Notes: a model not told the origin generated them from the sequence alone. A DNA stretch of 64,000 nt from JACDAN01 sp963847235 (GCA_963847235.1 CAWJYU010000005.1:62001-126000), one strand, 5' to 3'. Positions 10,625 through 18,544 are shown, counted from the first letter of the stretch. Translations and numbers: made by a program.

Positions 10625-11439
10625 TTGCCGTTTGAGGCGAGCTCGGAGATCACAGCGTCCGAGAGTCGGGGCCACGCTTCGAGCGCCCAGTCGCCGAAGT
10701 CGAGATCCGTGAGCGCCGCCAGCGCGAGCCGCCGTTCCGGGTCGACCCAGAGGAAGGTGCCGCTGCCGCCGAAGTGGCCGAACGTCCGCTCCGACGCCTG
10801 GGTGCCCGTCCAGTGGCCGGGCTTGCGGTCGCGGAGCTCGAGCCCCAGCCCCCAATCGTTCGGGTCGAAGCGCCCGATCCCGGGGATGACGCCGCCGAGG
10901 CCGGGGAACTGGACGGTGGTCGCCTCGTCCAGCGTCTCCGGCGCGACCAGCGTCGGCGCGAGCAGCTCCCGCCCGAGCCGGAGGACGTCGTCCAGCGTCC
11001 CGTCGACGCCCGCCGCGGGCGAGCGCTCGAGCGTGGCGGCCATCCCGAGCGGGTCGAAGACCGCCTGGCGGAGGTAGTCGGCGAAGGGCATCTCCGCACG
11101 GCCCTCGACGAAGCCGGCGAGCACCTCGAAGCCGCTGTTGGAGTAGATCCGGCGCGTCCCGGGCTTCTGGATCGGCTCCGTTCCCTCGAACGGAAGCCCC
11201 GAGGCGTGTGCGAGCAGATGGCGGACCGTCGAGCCGGGCGGCCCGGCGGGCTCGTCCAGGTCGACCGTTCCTTCCTCGGCCGCAACCAGCACGGCGAGCG
11301 CAGTCGCCGGCTTCGTGACCGACGCCCAGCGGAAGCGCCGGCCGCTGTCGCCGTGCGTCGCGACCACCTGACCGTCGCCGACCACTCCGGCCGCAGCGTT
11401 TTCAGCAGGCCACTCGTCCAACTGGCGCAGCGCCTCCAC
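10621..11439 (-). CDS. Serine hydrolase, class C beta-lactamase fold
   Basis: A 272-residue member of the beta-lactamase/penicillin-binding-like family that cleaves esters or amides through an acyl-serine. The three hallmark motifs are present: SVTK (Ser40-Lys43), YSNSG near residue 102, and HFGGSG near residue 224 in place of the KTG triad, as usual in esterase-like members. No signal peptide is visible, so it is probably cytoplasmic and not an antibiotic-resistance enzyme. I chose GTG 11439 because it follows TAGTAT by 8 bases and avoids overlap with the divergent ridA gene; an in-frame ATG at 11475 is the alternative. Confidence 0.85.
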   Translation of the reverse strand: MEALRQLDEWPAENAAAGVVGDGQVVATHGDSGRRFRWASVTKPATALAVLVAAEEGTVDLDEPAGPPGSTVRHLLAHASGLPFEGTEPIQKPGTRRIYSNSGFEVLAGFVEGRAEMPFADYLRQAVFDPLGMAATLERSPAAGVDGTLDDVLRLGRELLAPTLVAPETLDEATTVQFPGLGGVIPGIGRFDPNDWGLGLELRDRKPGHWTGTQASERTFGHFGGSGTFLWVDPERRLALAALTDLDFGDWALEAWPRLSDAVISELASNGK

Positions 11440-11446
11440 GGCGGCG

Positions 11447-11453
11447 GATACTA
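11447..11453. promoter_or_regulatory. Shared divergent -10 (serine hydrolase / RidA)
   Basis: GGATACTAGG reads GATACT on the plus strand (11447-11452), 6 bases before the RidA GTG, and TAGTAT on the minus strand (11448-11453), 8 bases before the hydrolase GTG. One small segment serves both leaderless starts. Confidence 0.5.
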
Positions 11454-11458
11454 GGCCC

Positions 11459-11845
11459 GTGCCGCACCGTCGCATTCCGGGCCACTCGCCCTACGAGTCG
11501 ATCATGGGCTACTCGCGCGCCGTCGTCGCAGGCGATCACGTCTACGTCGCCGGAACGGCGCCCATCCCGGCAGACGGGAGTGACCCGCCGGAGAGCGGGT
11601 ACGAGCAGACCATGCTCTGCCTGGAGATCGTGAAGGGTGCGCTCGAGCGGGCGGGCTCCCGCCTCGAGGACGTGGTCCGGACGTGCGTCTACCTGACCGA
11701 CGCGTCGGCCTTCGACGAGATGGCGCGGGCGCACGGAGAGGTCTTCCGGGAGATCCGCCCCGTCAACACGACCGTCGTCATCGCCGGCCTCGTGGATCCG
11801 CGCTGGCTCCTCGAGCTGGACGTCGTCGCCGTCCTGTCAGACTGA
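11459..11845 (+). CDS. RidA/YjgF family protein
   Basis: Members hydrolyse reactive enamine/imine intermediates released by PLP enzymes. The 128-residue protein has the family layout: GHSPYESIMGYSRAVVAGDHVYVAGTAP at the start, the oligomer-interface region CLEIVKGALERAGSRLEDVVRTCVY, and NTTVVIAGLVDPRWLLELD. The canonical RidA active-site arginine context (RxxV near residue 105) is replaced by NTTVV, so this belongs to a Rid subfamily other than archetypal RidA and the activity is uncertain. First gene of an apparent pair with the downstream ligase (6-base gap). Confidence 0.85.
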   Translation: MPHRRIPGHSPYESIMGYSRAVVAGDHVYVAGTAPIPADGSDPPESGYEQTMLCLEIVKGALERAGSRLEDVVRTCVYLTDASAFDEMARAHGEVFREIRPVNTTVVIAGLVDPRWLLELDVVAVLSD

Positions 11846-11851
11846 GCCGCC

Positions 11852-13039
11852 ATGAAGCAGGCCTGGCCCGCGTCGATCACCGGAGTCGAGGGTTTCGCGG
11901 CCGGCGGCAGCGTGCTCGACCACAAGTTCGGTCAGGGCGAGCCGTACACGCTCGGCGTCGAGGAGGAGTACATGCTGCTCGACGGCGAGAGCTTCGACCT
12001 CGTCCAGCGGATCGACACCGTCCTGGCCGCGTTCGTCGGCCACGAGGCCGAGGCGCGCATGAAGCCGGAGCTGATGCAGTCCACGCTCGAGGTCGCGACA
12101 CCCGTGTGCCGGACCGCGGGAGAGGCCGATCGCGAGCTCCGCCGGCTCCGCGCGGCCGTCAAGCAGATCGCGGGCGAGAACGGCCTGCGCATGGGCTCCG
12201 CCGGAACGCACCCCTTCAGCCTCTTCGAACGTCAGCGCATCACGGCGCGCGACCGGTACCGCGCGCTCGTCGACCAGATGCAGTACGTCGCCCGCCGCGA
12301 GCTGATCTTCGGCCTCCACGTCCATGTCGCGGTCGACGACCCCGACAAGGCGATCCACGTGGTCAACGGGCTGCTGGTCGAACTGCCGCTGCTGATGGCG
12401 CTCTCGGCGAGCTCGCCTTTCTGGCGCGGCGAGCCGACGGGGCTCGCCTCCACCCGCCAGCCGATCTTCGCCGCCTTCCCGCGCTCAGGCCCGCCGCCGC
12501 GGTTCCGCGACTACGAGGACTACGCGGAGGTGGTCGGACAGCTGGAGAAGACCGGGTGCATCGCCGACTACACGCACATCTGGTGGGACATCCGGCCCCA
12601 CCCCCGGCTCGGCACCGTGGAGATCCGGATCTGCGACTGCGTCACCCGCGTCGAGGACGCCGTCGCCATCGCGGCGTTCTGCCAGGCGCTCGTGAAGTAC
12701 TACTGCGAGCTCGCGGACCAGGAGGGTGGCATTCCCGGGTACCACCGGATCCTGACCACGGAGAACAAGTGGCTCTCGGTGCGCTACGGGCTCGAGGCCC
12801 CGATCATGGACCTTCCCACCGGAGCCCGGAACCGCGTCGCGATCGCCCAGCTCGTGCGGCGCCGCCTCGACGACATCGAGCCGCACGCGAAAGAGCTCGG
12901 CTCGGACGGCGAGCTGGAAGGGATCCGCGAGATCCTGCGCCGCGGCAACGGCTCGGATCGCCAGCTGCGCGTCTACAACGCGAACCGGGACATCGTCGAG
13001 GTCGTCCGCGAGATCGCGGATGCCACGGAGGACATCTAG
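11852..13039 (+). CDS. Carboxylate-amine ligase, GCS2/YbdK family
   Basis: ATP-dependent ligase related to glutamate-cysteine ligase type 2. The 395-residue length and the blocks LGVEEEYMLLDGE (metal/ATP-binding acidic cluster), ELMQSTLEVATPVC, RMGSAGTHPFS, HVHVAVDDPDKAI and HIWWDIRPHPRLGTVEIRICD match the family throughout. In actinobacteria such enzymes are annotated as glutamate-cysteine ligase-like, but the substrate of most is untested. The ATG at 11852 is followed by an unusual 30-residue lead (MKQAWPASITGVEGFAAGGS) before the conserved region; a later start is possible. Follows the RidA gene closely. Confidence 0.9.
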   Translation: MKQAWPASITGVEGFAAGGSVLDHKFGQGEPYTLGVEEEYMLLDGESFDLVQRIDTVLAAFVGHEAEARMKPELMQSTLEVATPVCRTAGEADRELRRLRAAVKQIAGENGLRMGSAGTHPFSLFERQRITARDRYRALVDQMQYVARRELIFGLHVHVAVDDPDKAIHVVNGLLVELPLLMALSASSPFWRGEPTGLASTRQPIFAAFPRSGPPPRFRDYEDYAEVVGQLEKTGCIADYTHIWWDIRPHPRLGTVEIRICDCVTRVEDAVAIAAFCQALVKYYCELADQEGGIPGYHRILTTENKWLSVRYGLEAPIMDLPTGARNRVAIAQLVRRRLDDIEPHAKELGSDGELEGIREILRRGNGSDRQLRVYNANRDIVEVVREIADATEDI

Positions 13040-13180
13040 GCCGCCCGACCCGAAAACGGCATAGCCAGCTCGCCGTCGAAGCATCAGAGTAGAACCATGG
13101 CTCGGGACCCCTCGCCGTCCGAGGCACGTAGACCGGAGGATGGACCTCCGAGACGCCAGCGCTCGTACAAGGAGCGCGCC

Positions 13181-13726
13181 ATGGCCGGGTTGCGAGCCGA
13201 CGAGGGCGCCTGGATCGCAGGCGCCCAGGCGGGGTCGCTGCCCGACCTCGAGGCGCTGTTCCGTGAGCACTGGCCCCGCGCCTACCGCGCGGCGTACCTG
13301 GTCGTCCACGACGGCGCAGCGGCCGAGGACATCGCGCAGGAGGCGATGCTGTCCGCGATCCGAACGCTGGACCGATTCGACCGCCGCCGTCCGTTCGGGC
13401 CTTGGCTGCACCGGATCGTCGTCAACCGCTCGATCGACTGGGCGCGCACTCGAGCGCTTCGGGCCGAGGTCGGCGAGCCGCCGCTCGAGCTCGCTGCCTC
13501 CGACGGGATCGCCGAAGGGGCGCCCTACTCGCAGCCGCTGCTCGCGGCGCTGGGTGAGCTGTCGCCGGAGCACCGAGCGGTGATCGTCCTCCGGCACCTG
13601 CTGGAGTACACGCCGGGCGAGATCGCGCGGATGCTCGACCTCCCACGCGGCACCGTGAACTCCCGGCTCCGCCGCGGGCTGGACGAGCTGGCCGACCGGC
13701 TCGAGGTCGACGAGGACACGACGTGA
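13181..13726 (+). CDS. ECF-type RNA polymerase sigma factor
   Basis: Directs RNA polymerase to a dedicated promoter set. Region 2 is seen in LFREHWPRAYRAAYLVVHD, DIAQEAMLSAIRTLDRFD and GPWLHRIVVNRSIDW; region 4 in LSPEHRAVIVLRHLLEYTPGEIARMLDLPRGTVNSRLRRGLDEL, with its helix-turn-helix. 181 residues from ATG 13181, which has AAGGAG 7 bases upstream; an ATG at 13097 would add a charged tail. The stop overlaps the GTG of the membrane beta-propeller gene, a typical sigma/anti-sigma pairing. It heads the operon holding the selenocysteine peroxiredoxin. Confidence 0.92.
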   Translation: MAGLRADEGAWIAGAQAGSLPDLEALFREHWPRAYRAAYLVVHDGAAAEDIAQEAMLSAIRTLDRFDRRRPFGPWLHRIVVNRSIDWARTRALRAEVGEPPLELAASDGIAEGAPYSQPLLAALGELSPEHRAVIVLRHLLEYTPGEIARMLDLPRGTVNSRLRRGLDELADRLEVDEDTT

Positions 13727-14925
13727 CCGAGCGGGAGCTCCGCCGCGCGCTGCTGGGGATCCAGCCACCGGACGAGCTCGGCGCCCAACGGCGGTCGTGG
13801 CAGCTGGCGCGTGCCGCGTTCGACGAGCGGGAGCCGACGCCGTGGGCGAGGCGGCACGCAGGCCTGCTGCTTGCGGCAGCCGCCGCCATCGCGCTTCTCG
13901 CCGCACTGCTGAGCCCGCCGGGCCGCGCGGTGATCTCGGACGTTCGCGAGGCAATCGGGACGGAGAAGAAGGTGACGGGCGTTCCTCAGACACGCCCGGC
14001 GCTCTTCTCCCTGCCGGCCGAAGGACGCGTGCTGGTCACGGCTCCGCGCGGGGTCTGGATCGTCGAGGCCGACGGCTCCAAGCGAAGGCTCGGCGACTTC
14101 GACGAGGCGTCGTGGTCGCCGCGCGGGCAGGACGTGGTCGCCACCTCGCGTAGCCAGCTCGCCGCCGTCCGGCCGAAAGGCGCCGTCCGATGGACGCTCG
14201 CCCGGCCCGCGGTCCACGACGCCCGCTGGTCGCCGAGCGGCTCCCGGATCGCGTATCTGAGCGGATCGAACCTCCGCGTGGTCGCGGGCGACAAGACCGG
14301 CGACCGGCGGTTCGACGGCGCCGCCGGCGTGGCTCCCGCCTGGCGGCCGGGAGACCAGCACGTCCTGGCGTACGTCGACCCCTCGGGAACGCTGAGAGTG
14401 CGGGAGACCGACACCGGGCGGACGCTCTGGAGCGCGAGGGTTCGGGCGACGCCGGCGCACCTCGAATGGTCCGCGGACGGCGAGAGACTGCTCACGGTCG
14501 TCCCGCTGTCGCCGAGCCGGTTCGCACTCACCGTCTACGACGAGGCCGGCCGCCGCCTCCAGTCGCTCCCGCTTCCCGGTGCCTTCGCCGATGCGGCGTT
14601 CGCGCCGGACGACCACCGCATCGCGCTGGTCCGCAGAGAGCGGGTGGAGAACGGCGAGGCGAGCGAGCTCCTCGTGCTGGACGGGGACAGCATCCGCGCA
14701 CAGACACCCGTCTTCAGCGGCCAAGGCCGCTTTGCCGACGTCGCGTGGTCGCCGGGCGGCCGGTGGCTGCTCCTGGGTTGGCAGAGCGCCGACCAGTGGC
14801 TGTTCATCCGCTCGACGGCGGTCGAGAAGATCAAGGCGGTCTCGAGTCTCGCGCAGCAGTTCGATCCGGGCGGGGCCGGTACCGGGCGGTTCCCTCGAAT
14901 CGAAGGCTGGTGCTGCCGCGGTTAG
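13723..14925 (+). CDS. Membrane-anchored beta-propeller protein, probable anti-sigma partner
   Basis: 400 residues: a cytoplasmic segment (about 1-45, ERELRRALLGIQPPDELGAQRR), one membrane helix (about 46-66), then an extracytoplasmic propeller with repeated blades carrying WSPRG, WSPSG, WRPGD, WSADG and WSPGG motifs of the TolB/WD40 type. The GTGA overlap with the sigma gene and the short cytoplasmic tail plus external sensor resemble an anti-sigma factor, but no zinc-finger anti-sigma motif (HxxxCxxC) is present, so that role is inferred from position. Followed after 9 bases by the peroxiredoxin. Confidence 0.75.
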   Translation: MTERELRRALLGIQPPDELGAQRRSWQLARAAFDEREPTPWARRHAGLLLAAAAAIALLAALLSPPGRAVISDVREAIGTEKKVTGVPQTRPALFSLPAEGRVLVTAPRGVWIVEADGSKRRLGDFDEASWSPRGQDVVATSRSQLAAVRPKGAVRWTLARPAVHDARWSPSGSRIAYLSGSNLRVVAGDKTGDRRFDGAAGVAPAWRPGDQHVLAYVDPSGTLRVRETDTGRTLWSARVRATPAHLEWSADGERLLTVVPLSPSRFALTVYDEAGRRLQSLPLPGAFADAAFAPDDHRIALVRRERVENGEASELLVLDGDSIRAQTPVFSGQGRFADVAWSPGGRWLLLGWQSADQWLFIRSTAVEKIKAVSSLAQQFDPGGAGTGRFPRIEGWCCRG

Positions 14926-14934
14926 GCTCCGGCC

Positions 14935-15405
14935 GTGCTCGCGACCGGCGACCGGATCCCCGACGTCGACGTGTGGCTCGCGCCCCGCGAGGGCGTCTCC
15001 GTGCACGACCTGGTCTCCGAGGGCGCGATCCTCGTCCTCTTCTACCTCTTCGACTGGTCGGGCACCTGAACGAACGAGATGGAGCTCCTGCGTGACAGGA
15101 GCAAGGAGTTCGAGGATGCCGGCGTTCGGGTCATGGCGGCCTCGCGCGACTCGGCGTGGTCGCACGTCGCGTGGATGCAGGCGCTCGACCTGAACTTTCC
15201 GCTGCTCTCGGACTGGAACGGCGACGCGGTGCGCGGGTTTGGGGTCGCGCGGGACTATCGGGGGATGCGCGACGTCGCGCAGCGGTCCGCGTTCCTGATC
15301 GATACCGGCGGTACGGTCCGCGGCGCATGGGCCTACGAGGACGGCGACGTTCCGGACGTCGACGAGCTGCTCGCGGCCGCGCGGGCCTTGTCGGACTCGT
15401 CCTAG
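14935..15405 (+). CDS. Selenocysteine-containing AhpE-like 1-Cys peroxiredoxin
   Basis: Predicted to reduce peroxides. GTG 14935 to TAG 15405 is one continuous frame of 156 residues if the TGA at 15067-15069 is read as selenocysteine (Sec45). The flanks fit mycobacterial AhpE: ILVLFYLFDWSGT-U-TNEMELLRDRSKEFE aligns with its peroxidatic loop, with Sec exactly at AhpE Cys45 and Ser42 for Thr42; then NFPLLSDWNGDAVRGFGV, and Arg117 (VAQRSAFLID) for the catalytic Arg116. There is no cysteine anywhere, so Sec would be the only redox residue and an external thiol must resolve it. A perfect stem-loop starts 14 bases after the TGA. A nonsense mutation is the alternative, less likely given the SECIS-like hairpin. 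Third gene of the ECF-sigma operon. Confidence 0.8.
15084..15102 (+). promoter_or_regulatory. Candidate bacterial SECIS element
   Basis: GCTCCTG (15084-15090), loop CGTGA, CAGGAGC (15096-15102): a perfect 7-bp stem starting 14 bases after the in-frame TGA. Distance, small apical loop and a G within the first two loop bases match what is known of bacterial SECIS elements bound by SelB. It lies inside the coding sequence, as bacterial SECIS elements do. Confidence 0.75.
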
Positions 15406-16895
15406 CCGTCTACCTCGCCGCCGGCGTCGTCTCGACGTGGCCGGCGCTGCAGGACGCGAGGTCGGACTTCCTCGCGGAGGGGTTGGAGGGGCTGCCCGGC
15501 GCGGCGGCTCCCGGCGACCACCTCCAGACGGTTTGGCAGCTCTGGCTCCCGGGCCACCAACTGGGTCGCGGAGCGGCACCGTGGCTCGATCCCTACAGCT
15601 TCCAGCCCGAGGTGGAACCGCGGGTGAACTTCGCCGGCTGGCCGTTCGGCGTCGTCTTCGGGCCGCTGAAGGGCCTCTTCGGGACGGTCGTCGCCTGGAA
15701 CGTCTTCGTGCTGCTCGGCTACCTCGGAGCCGGGGGCCTGACATTCCTCTGGCTCCGGTCGCTCGGGCTCGGTGTCGGCGCCTCGCTGGCCGGCGGGTTG
15801 GTGTTCGCGCTCGCGCCGTACCGGGCCGTGCAGGGCGGGGCCGGCCACCTGCTCGCATGGATCGGGATGCTGCTTCCGCTCTCGCTCTGGGCGTGGGAGC
15901 GCCGCCTGTACTGGCTCACGGCCGCGGCGCTCGCGACCATTCCGCTCTCGGGACAGGTGCATCTGGCGCTCGGGGCGCTGCCGTTCGTCGTGGCGTACGC
16001 GTTGGTGCGGGGCGGCGACCGGCGCTGGGCCGGAGGGGCGTTGGCGGCCGGCGTCGCCGCCGGGATCCTCGTCTGGGCGGCCTCGATCCGCGGCTCGATC
16101 GGCTCGTCGCGCTCGTTCGCGCAGGTGGAGCGTTACTCGGCCGACCTGGCGGACTTCATCTCGCGAGATCCGCGCCACGGACTCGAGCCGTTCGTGTTCG
16201 TCGGGTGGCTCGTCCCGCTCCTGGCGCTCGTGGGGCTTGTGTTCCATGTGACGAGGACGACTGTTTTTCTCGCCTGTTCAGCCCTCGTCGTCTGTGTGCT
16301 CGCACTGGGAGCCAATCTCCCCGGGTACGAGACGGCGTGGGAGACGTTGCCGGGTCTGGGGACAACAAGGGTTCCCGGGAGGCTGATGCCGATCGCCTGC
16401 CTCGCGATCGCTGGGCTCGCGGCGTTCGGAGTGGCGGAGCTGGCTCGTCACATGGAACACAAGGCCCTCGGCGCCGCCGCCGCGGTCGCGGCGCTCGCGC
16501 TCGTCGCGGTCGACCTCCGCGCCGGCGTCACGGCCTACCGGCCGACTCCCGCGGACGAGGGGAACCGCGCCTACGCGGCGCTTGGGCGAGAGGAGGGCGG
16601 GCGGCTGCTCGAGCTGCCGGTCCACGCGCCGGACCGCCAGGAGGCGAGCGTCTACCTCTACTACGCGATGCAGGCGCCGCGCGAGCGGCCCGCCGGCTAC
16701 TCGACCGTTGCGCCGAAAGACGCGGCGCGAGTCCTGCGCGAGCTGCAGCCGTGCGCAGACGTGCGCGACCTGGCGGAGCTCGGCGTGCGGTACCTGGCCG
16801 TCTACGGCCGTCCTCGGTGCGGCGTCGCCGGGCGGCTCCTCGCCCGCGACGGCCCAGTCGCGCTCTACGAGGCGTACATCCCCGTAGGCTTCTAA
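15327..16895 (+). CDS. Polytopic membrane protein, YfhO/glycosyltransferase-C-like
   Basis: 522 residues with about ten membrane helices and a soluble C-terminal domain (about 410-522). The motif LGANLPGYETAWETLPGLGTTRVPGRLMPI is typical of large membrane proteins of the YfhO/GT-C type that transfer sugars from lipid carriers, but a catalytic motif is not clear. Start: the ATG at 15327 overlaps the peroxiredoxin 3' end by 79 bases and gives an Arg-rich tail before the first helix; no other ordinary start exists upstream of that helix. Two inverted copies of a repeat (16236-16255 and 16444-16463) lie in frame within it, encoding FHVTR and RHMEHK in loops between helices. Confidence 0.7.
   Translation: MGLRGRRRSGRRRAARGRAGLVGLVLAVYLAAGVVSTWPALQDARSDFLAEGLEGLPGAAAPGDHLQTVWQLWLPGHQLGRGAAPWLDPYSFQPEVEPRVNFAGWPFGVVFGPLKGLFGTVVAWNVFVLLGYLGAGGLTFLWLRSLGLGVGASLAGGLVFALAPYRAVQGGAGHLLAWIGMLLPLSLWAWERRLYWLTAAALATIPLSGQVHLALGALPFVVAYALVRGGDRRWAGGALAAGVAAGILVWAASIRGSIGSSRSFAQVERYSADLADFISRDPRHGLEPFVFVGWLVPLLALVGLVFHVTRTTVFLACSALVVCVLALGANLPGYETAWETLPGLGTTRVPGRLMPIACLAIAGLAAFGVAELARHMEHKALGAAAAVAALALVAVDLRAGVTAYRPTPADEGNRAYAALGREEGGRLLELPVHAPDRQEASVYLYYAMQAPRERPAGYSTVAPKDAARVLRELQPCADVRDLAELGVRYLAVYGRPRCGVAGRLLARDGPVALYEAYIPVGF
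16236..16255 (+). repeat. Left copy of the TTGTGTTCCATG repeat
   Basis: CTTGTGTTCCATGTGACGAG inside the membrane-protein gene; its exact reverse complement is at 16444-16463. The same core recurs at both ends of 51778-51872. Confidence 0.8.
16444..16463 (-). repeat. Right, inverted copy of the TTGTGTTCCATG repeat
   Basis: CTCGTCACATGGAACACAAG, perfect 20-base reverse complement of 16236-16255, 188 bases further on. The DNA between the two copies encodes native-looking protein. Confidence 0.8.
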
Positions 16896-16896
16896 C

Positions 16897-17208
16897 GTGG
16901 AGCTCGAGAGCTACACGTTCGTGCTCTTGCGCCGTGGACCGCGCGCCGACGAGTTCACCGAGCCCGAGCTCGAAGACCTCCAGACGGGGCACCTCGCGTT
17001 CCTCGGACGCATGCACGAGGAGGGTCACATGGTGCTGGCGGGGCCCTTCCGCGACCAGGAGGACGAGACCAAGCGTGGCCTCTGCGTCTACCGGACGAGC
17101 ATCGAGGAGACGAAGGCGCTGATCGAGGACGGGGACCCTTCGGTGCGAGCCGGCCGCATGTCCGTCGAGGTGATGAACTGGCTCACCCGTAAGGGCGCAC
17201 TCGGTTGA
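16897..17208 (+). CDS. YciI-like protein
   Basis: A 103-residue YCII-related domain protein: ESYTFVLLRRGPRADEFTEPELEDLQTGHLAFLGRMHEEGHMVLAGPFRDQ. The His in TGHLAFL and the MVLAGPF strand fit the dimeric ferredoxin-like fold. The biochemical role of such proteins is mostly unknown. GTG start one base after the membrane-protein stop; its own stop overlaps the TTG of tag, so translation is probably coupled. Confidence 0.8.
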   Translation: MELESYTFVLLRRGPRADEFTEPELEDLQTGHLAFLGRMHEEGHMVLAGPFRDQEDETKRGLCVYRTSIEETKALIEDGDPSVRAGRMSVEVMNWLTRKGALG

Positions 17209-17837
17209 GCGAGGGGCGCCTCGTCCGGGGCGAGGACGGCGTGACCCGCTGCTTCTGGGGCTCCTCGCCGCCCGAGTACCAGGCCTACCACGACGCCGAG
17301 TGGGGCTTCCCCGTCGACGACGACCGCCGTCTCTTCGAGAAGCTCGTCCTCGAGGGGTTCCAGTCCGGGCTCTCCTGGCTGACGATCCTGCGCAAGCGCG
17401 AGAACTTCCGGCAGGCGTTCGCCGGTTTCGACTTCGAGCAGGTCGCCCGGTTCGGCCAGCAGGACGTCGAGCGGCTGCTCGCCGATGCCGGGATCGTCCG
17501 CCACCGTGGAAAGATCGAGGCGGCGATCAACAACGCGCAGCGCGCCGTCGAGCTCGTGGACGAGGAGGGCTCACTCGCCGCCTACGTGTGGCGCTTCGAG
17601 CCCGACGACTCCAGCCGGCCGAAGCGACTGACGTGGGACGTGCTCATGGAGATGGCGCAGACGCCGGAGTCGAAGGCGTTCGCGAAAGACCTCAAGAAAC
17701 GCGGCTGGCGCTTCGTCGGGCCGACAACGGTCTATGCGTTCATGCAGGCGATGGGCCTCGTCAACGACCACCTCCACGGCTGCGACGCTCGCGAGGCTGC
17801 GGAGCTGGCGCGCACCGAGTTCGACCGGCCCCGCTGA
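17205..17837 (+). CDS. tag: DNA-3-methyladenine glycosylase I
   Basis: Removes 3-methyladenine from alkylated DNA, starting base-excision repair. 210 residues from a TTG that overlaps the previous stop. Landmarks: RCFWGSSPPEYQAYHDAEWGFP (N-terminal Cys and His for zinc, and the Glu-Trp of the base pocket), FQSGLSWLTILRKRENFRQAF (helix-hairpin-helix region), FVGPTTVYAFMQAMGLVNDHLHGC with the C-terminal zinc ligands His and Cys. All family features are present. It sits between two YciI-type genes in an ECF-sigma operon, which suggests repair under a stress regulon. Confidence 0.92.
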   Translation: MSEGRLVRGEDGVTRCFWGSSPPEYQAYHDAEWGFPVDDDRRLFEKLVLEGFQSGLSWLTILRKRENFRQAFAGFDFEQVARFGQQDVERLLADAGIVRHRGKIEAAINNAQRAVELVDEEGSLAAYVWRFEPDDSSRPKRLTWDVLMEMAQTPESKAFAKDLKKRGWRFVGPTTVYAFMQAMGLVNDHLHGCDAREAAELARTEFDRPR

Positions 17838-17839
17838 AG

Positions 17840-18403
17840 TTGGAGTACTTCTTCTACTGCCGCGACAAGCCGGGAACAGCCGAGTTGCGGCTGCAGCTTC
17901 TCGAGGCCCATTGGTCGTTCATGGACGACTACGCCGAGGGGATGATCGCCCGCGGTCCGACGCTCGCCGACGACGGCGTCACACCGACGGGCAGCCTGCA
18001 CATCGTCGACCTGCCCGATGCGGATGCAGCGAGTGTGTTCGCGTTCGAAGAGCCCAACTACAAGGCCGGGGTGTACGCCGAGGTGCTGGTAAGGCGCTGG
18101 CGGAACGCGCTCGGTCGGACCATGTGGCAGTTCGCCGGAGAACCCGAGAGCGTGCGCTTCCTCGTCATCGCCCACGGAAAGCCGAACCAGGGCGACGGTG
18201 GCTGGGACGTGACCGCGCTCGCGGATCGCATGATCGTGTGCGGACAGCTCCTCGCCGAGGACGGCTCAACCTGGGTCGGCGACGCGCTGGCGGTCGAGTC
18301 GCCCTCCGCGGCTGCCGTGGAGGAGCTCCTCGACCTCCCAGGGCGAGCAGGGCTCTACGAGCACGTCGAGATCCACCGCTGGCAATTCGGCGGGCGCGCG
18401 TGA
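17840..18403 (+). CDS. Tandem YciI-domain protein
   Basis: 187 residues that read as two YCII-related units: EYFFYCRDKPGTAELRLQLLEAHWSFMDDYAEGMIARGPTL up to about residue 95, then a more degenerate second half, VRFLVIAHGKPNQGDGGWDV to EHVEIHRWQFGG. The first unit keeps the HWSFMDDY and MIARGP elements. The TTG at 17840 starts 2 bases after the tag stop. It probably arose by duplication from a gene like 16897-17208. Function unknown. Last gene of the sigma operon; about 140 bases follow before lysA. Confidence 0.7.
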   Translation: MEYFFYCRDKPGTAELRLQLLEAHWSFMDDYAEGMIARGPTLADDGVTPTGSLHIVDLPDADAASVFAFEEPNYKAGVYAEVLVRRWRNALGRTMWQFAGEPESVRFLVIAHGKPNQGDGGWDVTALADRMIVCGQLLAEDGSTWVGDALAVESPSAAAVEELLDLPGRAGLYEHVEIHRWQFGGRA

Positions 18404-18532
18404 GACGAGCGCGCGCCGGCGTCGTCCGAGTCGATCGGCCGGGGGAGCGGCGCGAGCGCTTCATCAGGATCGACCCGCCGCCCACTTCGATCGGCCTACC
18501 TAGCCCCTCTTCTCAAAGGCGCCTGCCATCTC

Positions 18533-18538
18533 TATCGT
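18533..18538 (+). promoter_or_regulatory. -10 box of leaderless lysA promoter
   Basis: TATCGT, 6 bases before the lysA ATG; no Shine-Dalgarno sequence is present. Confidence 0.5.
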
Positions 18539-18544
18539 CGGTGG

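Noticed and set aside
14890..15078. Ordinary nonsense mutation or frameshift splitting the peroxiredoxin
   Set aside because: The frame is the same on both sides, the stop codon is specifically TGA at the catalytic residue, and a SECIS-like stem follows; recoding explains all three.
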